64,000 nt of DNA from Mrakia gelida (lineage: Eukaryota; Basidiomycota; Tremellomycetes; Cystofilobasidiales; Mrakiaceae), in contig BRON01000015.1 of assembly GCA_024345305.1 (NCBI GenBank), forward strand, positions 186,001 through 250,000. Reading direction: 5' to 3'. Shown here one piece after another: positions 51,854-63,577 of this stretch. The translations under genes and the position numbers were made by a program. The notes under the pieces are model-generated. The model was not told the DNA's origin. It did not search any database and saw only the letters and a list, made by a program, of their open reading frames with translations. The stretch's first letter is position 1. Every line of letters starts with the position of its first letter.

Positions 51854-54266
51854 ATGTCCGCCGAACCCGCTCAACCTATCGTTCCTACCTCCGTCGAGGC
51901 TGAGGTCATCGTCTCTGCTCCCGTCGCTGTGAACGGATCCTCCGACCAAGCCGTCGAGGCTCTTCTTCCAGCCGCATCGACTCTCGACGCACTCGCTGAA
52001 GCTTCTTCCTCTGCTCTCGTCAGTTCCCTCCCTCGCTTGCCATCCATCCCTCTCCATCTCAAACACTCTTCGCTGACCCTCTTTGATCTTCACTCAAACA
52101 GGAGTTGGCTGTTCCTTCCAACCACGCCGAGTCCGCTGCAGCTGGCTCCTCCTCCCTCGAAGCTCAGGTTCGTCCCCTTTCCATCTCTTTCCTTCAACAA
52201 AGCGTCGGCTCACCTCCAACTCTTTCTCTTCTTTGTTCTGTAACCCATGCAGGATGCGGCTGCCTTGGATGGTCCCTCCTCTGAGATCGCTTCTGCTTCT
52301 GCTTCTCTCCTCGCTCTTGGCTCGATGGTACGTTCGAGCTCATCCGTCCCTCCCTTCCTTCCTTTTCACTCACGCGTCTTTGCCTCCTCCCCTGCATCCC
52401 TCTTCCTTCTCCCTTCCCATCCAGACCCCTCAAGAGATCCCCAAGGTCGATGCCGACGTCGACATGGAGTCCAAGGTCGACGCTGAATCTGCTGGAGCTG
52501 AGGCTGAGGTGGGTTTCGGCCTTGCTTGAGCTCGAGTCGAGTCGAGGGGAGCTGAAGAGCGCTGACTTGAACCTCGTTCCTTCCTTTCCCCTTCCCCTTC
52601 CTAGGCTTCTGGATCCGCTGCCGCACCCGAGGCTGCCTCCTCCGCTGTCGCTGGCTCTTCTCGACTCGGTGGATCCCTTGGACGAAGGACTTCTTCCAGG
52701 TCTCTTGCCGCTACCGTGAGTTTCCTTCGCCGAGGAGCTCGACGCGAGCCGACGCAACGACTGATCTTGAACTCCTTTGTTTTTTCGACCACCAAGGCTG
52801 CCAACGCTTACCTCGAGCATGCTTCCGACACCGACGAGGACGACGACGAGCGAAGCGTTTCGTCCGTCCCTAGGGTGAGTCCTCTTCCATCGACTCAAAC
52901 GCTCTCCCTCCCATCGCTGACCGCTTCGTCTCGTTCCTTTTATCCAGAAACGAGGACGAGGCTCCACCGGCGGTAGCTCCAAGAAAGCATCCGCTTCGGG
53001 ACCCAAGAAGGCTTCGACCTCTGCTCAAGCTGCTCCCCAGGCCCGTTCGTCTTTTGCCTTCTTCTTTCCCGCGTCGCCGTCCCCTTCGCGATGCGACGCT
53101 GACTCTCGTTCGTCCTTTCGATTCTCTAGTCGGCACTCCTCTCACCATGACTCAGGTCAGGAACTTGTCCTTGATGAAGCGAGTACGTCCTTGACAATCG
53201 GCGCAAGAGCGAGAGAAGACGGGACGCGAACTCGAACTGACCTGACCTCCCTTCCCTTCCGACCCTCAGCTCAAACTCACTCGACAACCGTCCGTCGAAT
53301 CCCTCCATCTCCTCCGACGCTTAGTTGAGTACTGATATACCATCCCTCTCCTCTCGTTCTACCAGCAACCGAGGACCCGAGTGGCGAACCGAGCACACCC
53401 TCTTCCCCGAGAGCTACAAGGACTCACTCACCACTCCCGAGGCCAAGAAGTTCCTCAAGATCTTCGATCTCAAGACCAACACTCTCATCCAGCGACCTAC
53501 TCCCTCGATCGAGAACCTCGAAGAAGCCCTCACCGTCCTCCACGCCGCGTCGGCCACTCCCGACGACTCGCCTCTCTACAAAGCCTGGATCGCAGCCAAA
53601 TACGAGGGAGAAGTCATGCTTCTTGCTGGAGCGTTGAGGGAGCAGATCATGAGGCATCTTACTAGGATGAAGAAGGTGAGTCTCTCTCGCTGAGGAGAAC
53701 GGGGCGAGACGCGACGAGACGAGACGAGACGAGTTTGAGAGAACTGACCGCTCGCGTTTTTCGATTTCGCTCTCGTTCCTGCAGCGAGGAGGAGTCTCGA
53801 CCACCAAGAAGGAGAAGAAGGAGGCTGCCTCGCAGGAGGTCATCGATCCCGACGCTGATGCTGAGGGAGAGGAGGAGGACGAGTTGATCTCTGGCGACGA
53901 GCTCGAGGAGGAGGAGAGGGAGGAGGAGGAGAAGGAGGATGAGGCTGGCGTGAGTCTTCATATCTTCTGAACGTCTCCCTTCGACGCGTTCCTTCTCGAG
54001 CTGACCGGTCCTTCTTATTTACTCACCCACAGCCGTCCAAGAAGGCTCGAATCGAAGTCGAGGCCGAGGTCGAAGGTCTCGTCGCCGCCGCTCCCATGGA
54101 GGTCGAGCAGGCTGTCGCCGTTCCGGTTGGCATCCTCATCGCTCCTGCTGAGGTCGCTCCCGTCGAGGCTGCTGCTCCCGTTGAGGCTGCTCCCGTCGAG
54201 GCTGCCCTCGTCGAGGCTGCTCCCGTCGAGGTTGCTGCCGTCGCCGTTCCCGTCGAGCAGCAGTGA
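51854..54266 (+). CDS. unrecognised acidic protein, paralog A of a tandem family
   Basis: ATG at 51854 (MSAEPAQPIVPTSVEAEV) to TGA at 54264-54266, about ten exons. The N-terminal half is Ala/Ser/Glu-rich and probably disordered, with a basic patch RLGGSLGRRTSSRSL and acidic DTDEDDDERS followed by KRGRGSTGG (NLS-like). The only globular block is shared with the next gene: VRNLSLMKRLKLTRQP, EWRTEHTLFPESYKDSLTTP, EAKKFLKIFDLKTNTL, ALTVLHAASATPDDSPLYKA, WIAAKYEGEVMLLAGALREQ, then KK. The tail is Glu-rich, then KKARIEVEAEVEG and about five VEAAP-type pentapeptide repeats ending VPVEQQ. I do not recognise the family. Nuclear location is suggested by the basic patches only. Confidence 0.75.
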
Positions 54267-54839
54267 TTCAGGACCCCTCCTCCGTATCTACCATGCCCAC
54301 CTCTATCCTTTCTTTAGAACTTCCCTCTTTCTGTTTCTTTGGTACTCTCTCTCTCACTCTGTTCTCCCACCAAAAGTCTCTCCCTCTCTCGCTCGAAACC
54401 CAGACTGCGTCGCGTTTCGTTCGACCTTCATCTTTTCTGTCTCGTCGCCTATCAGCTTTCTTCTCGTCTCTTCTCTCTCTTTTTTGGTTGTTTCTTGTGG
54501 TTTCTGAAATCTACATCGACTCTCTTTACTTATCGTTTCTGGAGAGGCGAGGAAAGCGTGTTGCTAGGGACGAGGGTGGAGCAAGCGAGGGAGGAGAAGA
54601 GGTGATGAGCTCGTTTGAATTCTTCTGACCACCATCTCCTTCTTCCCTTCGGTTTTCTTACTTCATTCCTCCCCCATTATTTCAGCTCTCGTGCTCAGGT
54701 TATCTTATCCCGTGAGTCGTCCGTCTATCACCTTGCTGTCGTCCGAGTCCAGAGCGTTGAAGAAGGCGAGCGAAGCTGACCTTTCCTCGCTCTTCTCTCC
54801 CCATCTCCCTTCCCTCCCCTCCTTCCAGCTCTCATCGCC
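54267..54839. other. gap between the two tandem paralogs with a 5'-UTR intron
   Basis: CT-rich 3' UTR of paralog A, then a consensus intron (GTGAGTCGTCC at about 54711 to CTTCCAG at about 54828, branch GCTGAC) that must belong to the 5' UTR of the next gene. No gene seen. Confidence 0.5.
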
Positions 54840-56857
54840 ATGTTCTCCTCATCCACTCGACCCCTCTCCCTCACTCCCTACGAAGTCAACGCCATCATCA
54901 CCGTCCGACTCGCTGCCGACGGCTTCTCCAACGATCCAAAACTCGAAACCTTCCTTCGACGGCAAGCCAGCTCCAACTCCTTCACCCTCTCGCCTTCGGA
55001 GACCGCTCTCGTCGGCAATCTTCGAGAGCTTCAAGCCAAATGGTCAGACAAGACGATCGCCGCTACGTTCATGGACGCGAGGATCGATCAGGCTGTCCGA
55101 GCGGCCAGGGAAAGGTCGTAGAACGGAGGATGGAAGGGGTTTGGACTCGTGAGTGACCTTCCTTCGTTCGATCCCCTTGTGCCTTCTTTCTTCCTTCCCC
55201 CATCTACCACTGAAGCTGACGTTCCGGGATTTTTTCCAGGACTCTGCACCTCCCCAAGCTTCTACCAGCAGATCTTCTTCGTCTCGCAGCTCTGGAGTGA
55301 GTGTCCGTCGACTTGCTTTCGCTCTCCTCACGGTCGTTGAGCTCGAGCTCACTCCCTCCCCTTCCCTCCTTCCAGTTCGCTCAAACTCAGGTCGACGTCA
55401 AGCCCGTCAAGATCGAGGTTAAGGTCGAGGCGAAGCCTGACATCAAGCCTTGGGTTCCCAAGGTGAGCAGCGTTCGTCGAGAGTGGGAGGGGAGGAAGAA
55501 ATCGCGTCGCGTCGAGGCTGATCGCACGCTCGCTCGCCCTTTCTTCTTCCAGGCTACGAAGCCTGCCACTGCCGCTACCGCCTCCGCTACTGTAACTAAT
55601 CGAGCTGCTGCCGCCGCCGCTCCTCCTACCTCACGATCAGGAAGACCCTTGGTCATGTCTCTCCCCGCTCAGCGAAGCGTCGCATCAATGGCCAACGCGA
55701 AGGTACGTTTTCCCTCGTCCGCCTTCCTCATCTTCCAAGTGCCGTCGGCCTGACTGTCTTCCTTTCTCATTTCTACAGCCTCAGCCTCAGCATCAGTCTC
55801 GACAGCAGGCCTCCACCTCGACCTCGACGTCCCAGAAGACCAAGACCTCGACACCTCAAAAGACCAAGAAGAATAGCTCAGCTTCTGGGCTCAAAGCCGG
55901 TATGTTCGCTCTCCTCTCGCGTCGCCGCCGCTCGTCAATGGGAATCGCCGCTGACTCTTAATCATATGGTCATCAGAGGATCGTCTCTCGTTGGATCAGG
56001 TCCGAGCCAAATCTTTGGGCTACAGAGTGAGTCCTTTGCGAGAGCTGAACTTCGGCGCGTGGACTTTGTCGCTGACTCTCCCTCCGTCGCTTTCCCTTTT
56101 CTTCTCTGCAGATCCGACTCACCAGGAACCCGTACGTCGATTCACTTCCTAGACATCCGACTTCACCGTCACCCTCGTCGTCCAATGATCTCATTGCCAT
56201 TCCTTTACTCGACAGTCCTCGCGACGAAAAGTGGAGACGCGAGCTCACGCTCTTCCCTCCCAAGTTCCTTCAAAACTCCCTCACGACCGTCGAATCGCGC
56301 CACTTCCTGAGGGTCTTCGACCTCAAGCTCAACGTTCCCGTCACCAACCCCAAGCCAGCCTTGCGAGACATCGACCAGGCGATCTCGATCCTTGACGCCG
56401 CGTCGACGACTCCAGAGGAGTCGAAACTCTACAAAGCCTGGGGTGCGGCTGGGTACGACGGAGAAGTTATGCTGCTGGCTGCTAGGTTGAGGGAGCTTCT
56501 CCGACGTTGGAAGAAGGTGAGTCTTGTCGCGTCGAGGGCGGGATCGAGGAGAGCGGAAGGCGAACAAGACCGCGTCGTTCTGACGCCGCCCATTCTTTTG
56601 GTATTCACCTTTACAGCGAAACTACCCGACCCAGAACCAATCGGATGACAGCGATCTGTCGAGTGATCTCACTAGTGACGACGACGACGAAGAAATCATC
56701 GCCGAGGTGAGTCTTCGATTTCTTTGCGACGACGCGTCTCGCCTTGCCTTTTTGTCCGGATCCTTTCGCCTCCATTCGTATCGACCACGCTGACTCGAAC
56801 TCTTCGAACGCTCTCCCCCGGTCACAGACCTCCAAGAAGAAGGCTCGCTTCGCCTAA
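54840..56857 (+). CDS. unrecognised protein, paralog B of the tandem family, with an in-frame TAG
   Basis: The first open stretch from ATG 54840 (MFSSSTRPLSLTPYEVNAII) encodes 93 residues, ending VRAARERS at TAG 55119-55121. The same exon runs nine codons past the TAG (NGGWKGFGL) to a GTGAGT donor at 55149, and the next exons (DSAPPQASTSRSSSSRSSG, then FAQTQVDVKPVKIEVKVEAK) continue in that same frame. Later exons: basic Ser/Thr/Lys-rich linker (QKTKTSTPQKTKKNSSASG), VRAKSLGYRIRLTRNP, KWRRELTLFPP, NSLTTVESRHFLRVFDLKLN, AISILDAASTTPEESKLYKA, GYDGEVMLLAARLRELLRR, and acidic SDDDDEEIIAETSKKKARFA to TAA. Either two genes overlap in one transcript, the TAG is read through, or a nonsense mutation split the gene. 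Family not recognised. Confidence 0.6.
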
Positions 56858-57312
56858 GGATCGCTCAAGCACTCGTCGAGACGAGTCCGTCGATGCTGTT
56901 GGTGTTTTGTTTCTCTCGAGTTCGAATGTGTCTTCCTATCCACCTCTAGCTCATCCCCATCCTTTCGTAGCGGTACCTTCTTCGCGACATCCTACTCTCC
57001 ATCTCATCTCACTCCCTTTGTCCCACCTCTTCGAGCTTCCCGTCGCGTCTCGCTTCGATCTTTTTCTCGCCTCGCTTTGCCTCGCTTCGTCGTTCTTTCG
57101 ATTTCGTTAGATCTCGCTATGCACTCCTTTCCATGATATTGTCTCTATCCATCAGCTCGTGGCTCGAGGTCCGAAAAGCGAGAGCCTGGCTTGAGTCTTC
57201 AAGTCGAGAAGAAGAGAGGAAGGGTCGCCGCTTCGCCCGAAAGTTGATTCGAGCTCGCCTCCTCTCCTCCCTCCTTCTCCTTCCTCGTTCCTTCCCCACC
57301 ATAACGCCAACG
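56858..57312. other. gap before the last F-box gene
   Basis: CT-rich 3' UTR of paralog B and a leader for the next gene. No gene or clear regulatory motif seen. Confidence 0.4.
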
Positions 57313-60298
57313 ATGGATCTATTTCGTATTCTTCACCCTTCTCCTTATCATCACCAAAGCAATAAGGTCGACACGGACCAGGAATCTGCTCAGAGCTCTT
57401 CTTCTCTCGCCCTCGTGGTGAGCTGGCCCTCCCTCCCTTCCCTCCCTCCCTTCCTCTCCCTCTCGAGCTTCGTTAGAGCTGACTGTCTCCTTCTTCCCTC
57501 TCTTAAAGATCTACAATCCCTTGGGACTCCCTCCTCTTCCCCATGATACCTTCGAGCTCTGCGTAGAACGTTCACAAGCCCTGGGTCTCGCAACGAAGGT
57601 TGGCTCGGAGTCGGCGAAGGTGAGCTTCGCTGTCCTCCCTCCCTTCCTTATTTGCCTTCTTCCATACCTGTAGGAGCTCACTCCAGCTTCTTCTCTCTTC
57701 GCTATCAGCTCTTGTCCTCCAAGAGGCTGGCTTTGTCTCTACTCGCGATGCCCATCGAGGTCCTGGACCTCGTCGCCGAGGAAGTCTTCTCGTCGAACAA
57801 CAACTCGGACATGCTCAGGTTGGGGTTGACTTGCTCGGTTCTGTCTGAGGTTCGTCTCTTATCTCCTTCTTTGATATACCGGCGAAGGCACTTATCTAAC
57901 CTCATGCTATCCCCCTTACTCGTTCTCGCATCAGATCGTTCGTAGGATCCTCGTCAAAGACGTCCGCTTCGTCTTCGATTCCGAACCGGTTCACTTCACC
58001 CCTACACGACGTCCGAGGAACTTCAAGAAGGAAGCGAAGCTCGACTCCCTTCTCAGGCTCGCTCTATCAGATGATGGACATCTACGAGTCAAGTAAGTCT
58101 TCAATCTCGGTTCTCGATGGAGCGGGAGAGCAAGTGAAGGAAACGGCGAGCTGATCACAACTCGCGTCGCCCTCTCCTCCTCTCTGTCCAGGTCCCTCAC
58201 CCTCGCGACCTCGGATCCCTGGAACGGGATCGACGTCGAATACATGAACTATCTTACTCCTCTCTTCAACAACTTCCGATCCCTTCAACACCTCCGAATC
58301 CCCTCAGCCCTCCTCACAAACCGTCTCCTCGACCAACTCGACGACCACGCCTCCCTCACTTCCCTCGAGATCGACAACCCCGGTGATTTCACACTCTTTG
58401 GAGGCCTACAACTTCACCACCATCACCACGGTATGAACGAGGTCAGGAGACTTTCAGTCCATCGTCGAGCTCCCATCGTCCTTCGAAACTTCGTCGCAAC
58501 ACTTCAGCACGCCGACCACAGCCCCCACCTCGTCGAGGTAGGAGATCTCATCCAGTTTCTCTCCTCTCGGATGATGATCCCCTCTATCGGCCTCCGAATC
58601 CACGATCTGGGATGCGACAGAGACGAAGCCAACGACCTCAACGCCGTCGCGACTCATGGTCCCCTCACCAACTTCGTCCTCCCAACCCTCGAGCTCTTCA
58701 CTCTCTACCTACCCCGCTCCGCCATAGATACGGGCTACGCTCTCCTACCCGCCATCGTCAACACTCAAACGTCCCTGAGGAAGTTGGTCGTCGTCCTCGA
58801 ACCTGGATGGGAAGTCGGATGGGAGGACGAGGAGCCGGACGTGTATCCCAAATCGGCGACGTCGTTCACTCTCTCCGGGGAACCCTTCTTCCCTTACTGG
58901 GACGGCGAGGAGTATCAGTCAGGGATCTCGGAGGATGAGGAACATCGATTCACCTCGACGCGTCTCGCACTTGCTCGAGCTACATACGGACGAGGCTCGT
59001 CGACGGAAGCCTTCGTGATGGAAGCACTCGAGGTCCACTGCCGACCTAGATCGATTGTTTATACGGACTTCTTCGAGACGTTGGCAACCGAGGGCTACGC
59101 AGCGAGACTTCAATCGCTGGTTTTCGACTCTGTACTGTTCGGAGGGACCTGGGTGAGTTCTAAGCCTTCGTTTTTCCGTCGATGATCTCGAGTCGCGTCG
59201 TTGTCTACTAATTCGATGTCGCTGAGCTTCGCTCCCTCTTCTTCCCTCTCTTCCCAGTGGGAATCCTTCCGTTTCCTCTACCTCTTCACCAACCTCACCT
59301 CCCTCACCCTCACGAACACTTCCCTCACTTTCCTCCCCACCTTCGGAGTCACCCTCGCCTGCTCTCCCGAATGCTACTCCCTCCTCGCACGCTCTCACCC
59401 CCACCTCCACGCCGAATCGGAGCTCGTCGGAGGATACCTCGTCATCTTCGATCTACTCTTCGAAATCAACTTCCAACGCTTCAGGGATCTCGTCGTCTTC
59501 CTTCCTCCAGGATGTCGCGTTCGACTTGTGATGGAGGGACAGAACGGAAGGCAGCGCGTCGCGCTCGAGGCTGTTTGTGCTGTTGACGAGGAGAGAGAGG
59601 GAGGGAGGATGGTTACGCAGATGAGGGTGGAGCCGGCGAACTGGGAGGTAAACGCGGTATTGAGATCGAGCTGCTATGCGTGTAACGGGAGGAGTAGAAG
59701 ATGGGAGGACTCCGAGGTGGATCCGATCTACGCTTTGACGGGCTGTGAGATGAGCGAGCTTCGCGAGTATCTGGTCGGGAGAGGCTTCGATATGGATCAC
59801 TTTCTGGAGAGGTGAGTACAACGTTTCGTTTGCTTTGCTGAGCGAGCGTCTTGACTGACCGTTCTTTGGGCTCGAATCTCCTTCAGTCCACGTTCGACAC
59901 CGACTTCCCTGCTCGAGGACTTCCTTCGGTGAGTGCAGAAACGAAGACTCTCATCAATCTCGACTCTGATCCTTTTCCTCTCCTTTGTCGCTCTGAAGAG
60001 ACGGAATTATCACCACCGCAGGTCCTTTGAGGAGGTCAACGCCTCGTGTCAGGCTCGATGGAATCGACGACGCTGGGTGAGCCCCCCCTTTCTCCGTCTT
60101 CTCTAGATGGTTTCTCTTCGCCCTTACTGACCTCAAAATTCCCATGATGTTATCATTTTCGGATCGATCACCCTTCCACCAGTGTCGACAGCTTGGTGAG
60201 CGATCTGAACGCGTCGACTTCCTCGTACCTACCTTCGCTCATTCGCTGACGTCCTCTTCGGCTGTTCAGATCGAACTTCAACACATCGCACTTCATGA
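57313..60298 (+). CDS. F-box/LRR-like protein
   Basis: ATG at 57313 (MDLFRILHPSPYHHQSNK), then IYNPLGLPPLPHDTFELC, and the F-box exon AMPIEVLDLVAEEVFSSNNN with DMLRLGLTCSVLSE. LRR-like exons follow: YLTPLFNNFRSLQHLRIPSA, HASLTSLEIDNPGDF, LPTLELFTLYLPRS, LQSLVFDSVLFGGTW, LFTNLTSLTLTNTSLTFLP. The C-terminal region has SCYACNGRSRRWEDSEVDP and TGCEMSELREYLVGRGFDMD, shared with the gene at 49090. Then short exons SPRSTPTSLLEDFLR and SFEEVNASCQARWNRRRW, ending CRQLDRTSTHRTS at TGA 60296-60298 by the splice phases I read. At least eight introns. Probable SCF substrate adaptor; target unknown. It looks intact, unlike the other F-box copies in the window. Confidence 0.75.
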
Positions 60299-61744
60299 AT
60301 CGGTCGGAGTCGTATCGGCGACTTCATGGGTCTAGAAGGGATGGAGGGGCGGTTGCATTCGTACTGGGTTCTTGCTTTTTTGGGGTTTACTCTCGTCACT
60401 GTTGTTGGGCTTTCTCCGTACTCTGAATGTGTATACACCATTATCACACGAGTAGGGATACACCTGATCCTGAGCTCGAGCAAGTGTAAGAAAGAGGAGG
60501 TAACGAGGGAAAGTCGACGCGTCGACTCTCAAAAAGCGAGCGCGCCGATCTTCGATTTGGCTCCGTGGCTCCGAACTGACCAGCCATCTTTTCACTCCGA
60601 ATCGATCCTCGAAGACAATCTCTCCTGAAACTTCGAGCCATCAAGCACGAGCTTTTTGGATCCTTTTCAACGTCAATCGACTCGACGCGTCGGTCGTCGC
60701 TCTTTCACGTTCAGCTCGCTGAGTGCCAGATCCACGTCTCGCCTCGATTCTTTAGCAGCACGTATTATTTCTACTACACCAACCTTCAACTCTCTCCAAA
60801 TCTTCCCACCCTTTCGAGCTGAACAAATCGTGCAACCAGAGTTTCCGAGAGGGTACAACATGTTCGAGTTTAGTAGGTCTAACACTCATCTCCTTATAGC
60901 TCAGCGGTTCTAAGCCGTCTCGACTTCAAGTGGATGACAAGATGAATACGGTTACGTAGCGGTGTCGCTCTCTCCATCCTTTCCATCAGACTCGGTTTCA
61001 GCTCGTCTTGACGAAAAAGCGCGAAACGGGAGCAGGAAAGGGGATGAACGACCAATCCTTTAACCGGGGAAGAGATTGCAAAAGACTACTACGAGAGAGT
61101 CTACCATGTTCCATGTGAAGTTCGCGGTGTCCTTTTGCTGCCGAAAGTGAAAAATGAAGGGTGAAGAGGGGGGATTGAAGGCGCGTCGTTTCGTTTTTCC
61201 TTTTCGCCGTCTTTGGTGCGAAGACGTCGTTTGAGCCCTCTCTGGTTCTATCCTCCGTCGAGGCATCTTTATAGATGGATTGAATTTTCTGCCTGAGACT
61301 CCAGAGGAAGCTCGTGCATCTCGCGTGCGCTTGAAGAAGTTGGACGACGCGTCGCGATCACCTCTCGCCACCGTGTCTTTATCCGCCACGAGTTCTGATC
61401 CATCCTTTCCTCCCTCGACCTGAATTCAGGCTTCCACAAGCTTCACTGATGAAAAGCTTTTCGTCTCGTCGAACCATGCAACCTCTACCTTCCCTCTCCT
61501 TTTCTCGCAGTTCGTCTCTCCGACGGACGCGTCTGCCTGTCCTCTCTCTTTCGTCCCGTCCGCGAAGATCATCCTCACCCACTACCCCCACCACGCCTTT
61601 CTCCGCCGTACCTTGCAGAACCAAAGAAGAAAGAACGAACTCGCATAGGAACACTCAACTCAACTCAAACTCGACTCAACGTCGGTCACCATCTCCCATC
61701 CCACCCTCCTCTCCCCTCCAATGATCCAAACCCACCCCACCGAA
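60299..61744. other. long convergent intergenic region, no gene supported
   Basis: Between the stops of the F-box gene (+) and the KRE9-like gene (-). Contains several GACGCGTC palindromes (about 60514, 60684, 61348, 61526). At 60895-60915 a TTATAGCTCAGCGGTTCTAA string resembles the 5' half of a tRNA, but no matching T-arm follows. Open frames such as 61060-61389 (-) are Arg/Lys-rich with no recognisable domain. Confidence 0.45.
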
Positions 61745-63048
61745 CTAGGCGACCAACACCCCAACCACACCCAACCCGAACCCAGCAACGACGAGACCCA
61801 TCACACCCGTAAGCAGCATCGGAGACGCGTCGCTCGTCGTTCCGAGGACTTTGCCCGTCTCCGTGTCTGTTCCAGTGGGGAGGTGGGGACCAGCCTGCGA
61901 GTCCACCAAAAACAGAGGAAGGAGGTTAGTGAAGAGTGAGCTCGGGCGAGAGTTATAAGGGAGGGAAGGTGAGGGGACGAGAGCTCGGCACGCATGAGGG
62001 TCGAACTCTCGTTTCGACGCGACGAGCTCGACCTCTCGCTCGAAAGGGCATGATTGTTCGGGGGAGGAACTCACCAGCGTAGCAGCATACTGAGCTCCGA
62101 ATCCTGTGACCGTCGCTGTGGTAGGGTAGGAAGGAGGGGAGGGTGGTGATGCTGCCAGAAATTGCGGTGTTGCGAGGAAAGGGAAAGAGGGAGGACCAAG
62201 GATTCAATTAGCCCGCTATTTCGACCTCTTCTCTTCTTTGGGAGAGAGAGTGGACGAACCTGATCCTCTAGCGACTACTGAGAACTTGTCGCTTTGGGCG
62301 AAGACCTGCATGCAAAGGAGAGATGGACGAGAGTGAGCCGAACAAGAAGAGTCGGAGAGTTTCGAACGCCCTCAGCGCCTCCGGACCCGAGACCTCGTTC
62401 AAGTGGGAGAGATGGATGGGAGAGAGCTCACCTGACCGGACCAAGAATCATAGAACGTCAAACGGTAGTTATCCGAGGTAGGTATTCCTGATTCTGCCAG
62501 GGCGATGGGGATACTGAGAGCGTTGAGGGGGACTTGAGCGAGGAGGCGAAGAGGTCCGTCGAGGGTTGAGGGGTCTTGCATCCTGTGCGGAAGATGAAGG
62601 GGGTTAGAAAGGGAAGAGCGAGGGAGAGATGATGGGGGGAAGGGGGACGTACGTGACGTCGAAGGAACCAGGAAGCTCTTTGCTGATTCCAATCGTCCAG
62701 GAGAGGGTGTTGGTCTCTCCCAAGACCCAGCCTTGCGAGGAGGAGGGAGAGAGGACGGCTGCGAGGATGAACGAGCGGTTTCGTCAGTGAGGGAAGCTCA
62801 AACATGGTAGGAAAGCGAAAGCTGAGAGGGTATGCGTACGGAAAAAGCCTTGGAAGACGAACTGGGATGTAACTGGAAGAGCGAAACAGAGAAAGAGGAA
62901 AGGGAGGAGGGAGCGAAGGTCAGCTTGAGTCGTTCGGCTCTCGTTCCTCCTCGCTCTTCTCTGTTCTCGTTTCTCAAGTGGCTGTCTGAGACTGACCGAT
63001 CGCAGGTGAGAGCACGAGGAGAGCGGCAGCGAGAAGAGCCGAATGCAT
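61745..63048 (-). CDS. secreted KRE9/KNH1-like Ser/Thr protein, probably GPI-anchored
   Basis: Minus strand, ATG at 63048 with a signal peptide (MHSALLAAALLVLSPAI), then SQFVFQGFFPVLSPSSSQGW, VLGETNTLSWTIGISKELPG, SFDVTMQDPSTLDGP, ALSIPIALAESGIPTSDNYR and LTFYDSWSGQVFAQSDKFSV. The GxxWxxGExxxxSW opening and the closing S-D-x-Y-x-x-x-F-Y-D...S-x-x-F-x-V match the fungal KRE9/KNH1 N-terminal domain of Ser/Thr-rich GPI proteins. After a Ser/Pro spacer the C terminus is hydrophobic (PMLLTGVMGLVVAGFGLGVV to VLVA), as expected for a GPI signal or membrane anchor. About seven exons. Cell wall or plasma-membrane role inferred from family. Confidence 0.78.
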
Positions 63049-63577
63049 TGTTTGAGATTCGATGAAGATAGAGAGAGGAAGGGCAGGGGAGGGAGGGAGG
63101 GAAGAAGGTGATGGTTCGTGGGATCGAGCGAAGGAGGACAGCTTGGAGGGAGGCCGAGTTGTCCTTTTTCTGTAACTCCCTTCGCAGGAATACTCCTTCT
63201 TTTTGGACCTTTGGATCTCAGCCGTCACCTTCTCCCTCAAAAGCGACCTTCTCTTCTCTTCTTCAAACCTGCAGAGACGCGAGCGCTCGAGTCTCGAAGG
63301 CGACGCACGCTGAGGAGGGCGAGGAGCGTCGTCCTCCTGCCCCCTGTAGAGCTTCCTCCTCTCGAGCTCATCTTTCCCTTCTCGACTTCCCTCGACCTCC
63401 AACTTGACCTTTCAACCTCCCAACCTCCTCCTGTCTCTCACGACGTCGTCTCGAGGAGCTCTCCTATCGTGGGGATCTCTCCCCCGGACTCGCGCTGGTG
63501 TTGCTCGATGATCGACTGCTCGTCAAACTCTCCTTCACCTCGACCTTCAAGCTCCTCCCTTCCCTTCTCCTCCAACG
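63049..63577. other. divergent promoter of the two KRE9-like genes
   Basis: 530 bp between opposed start codons, with long CT-rich tracts on the plus side. No other feature seen. Confidence 0.45.

Noticed and set aside
53700..53745. GAGAC/GACGA pentamer microsatellites in introns
   Set aside because: Short simple repeats, recurrent in the window (also 4625, 41110, 47635), without sign of function beyond base composition.
60893..60960. tRNA-like string TTATAGCTCAGCGG followed by TTCTAAGCC
   Set aside because: It resembles the 5' half of a tRNA, but the D-stem is imperfect and no T-arm or matching acceptor stem follows; at most a fossil.
61060..61389. 109-residue Arg/Lys-rich frame on the minus strand
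   Set aside because: No splice signals, domain or paralog; composition alone explains it.
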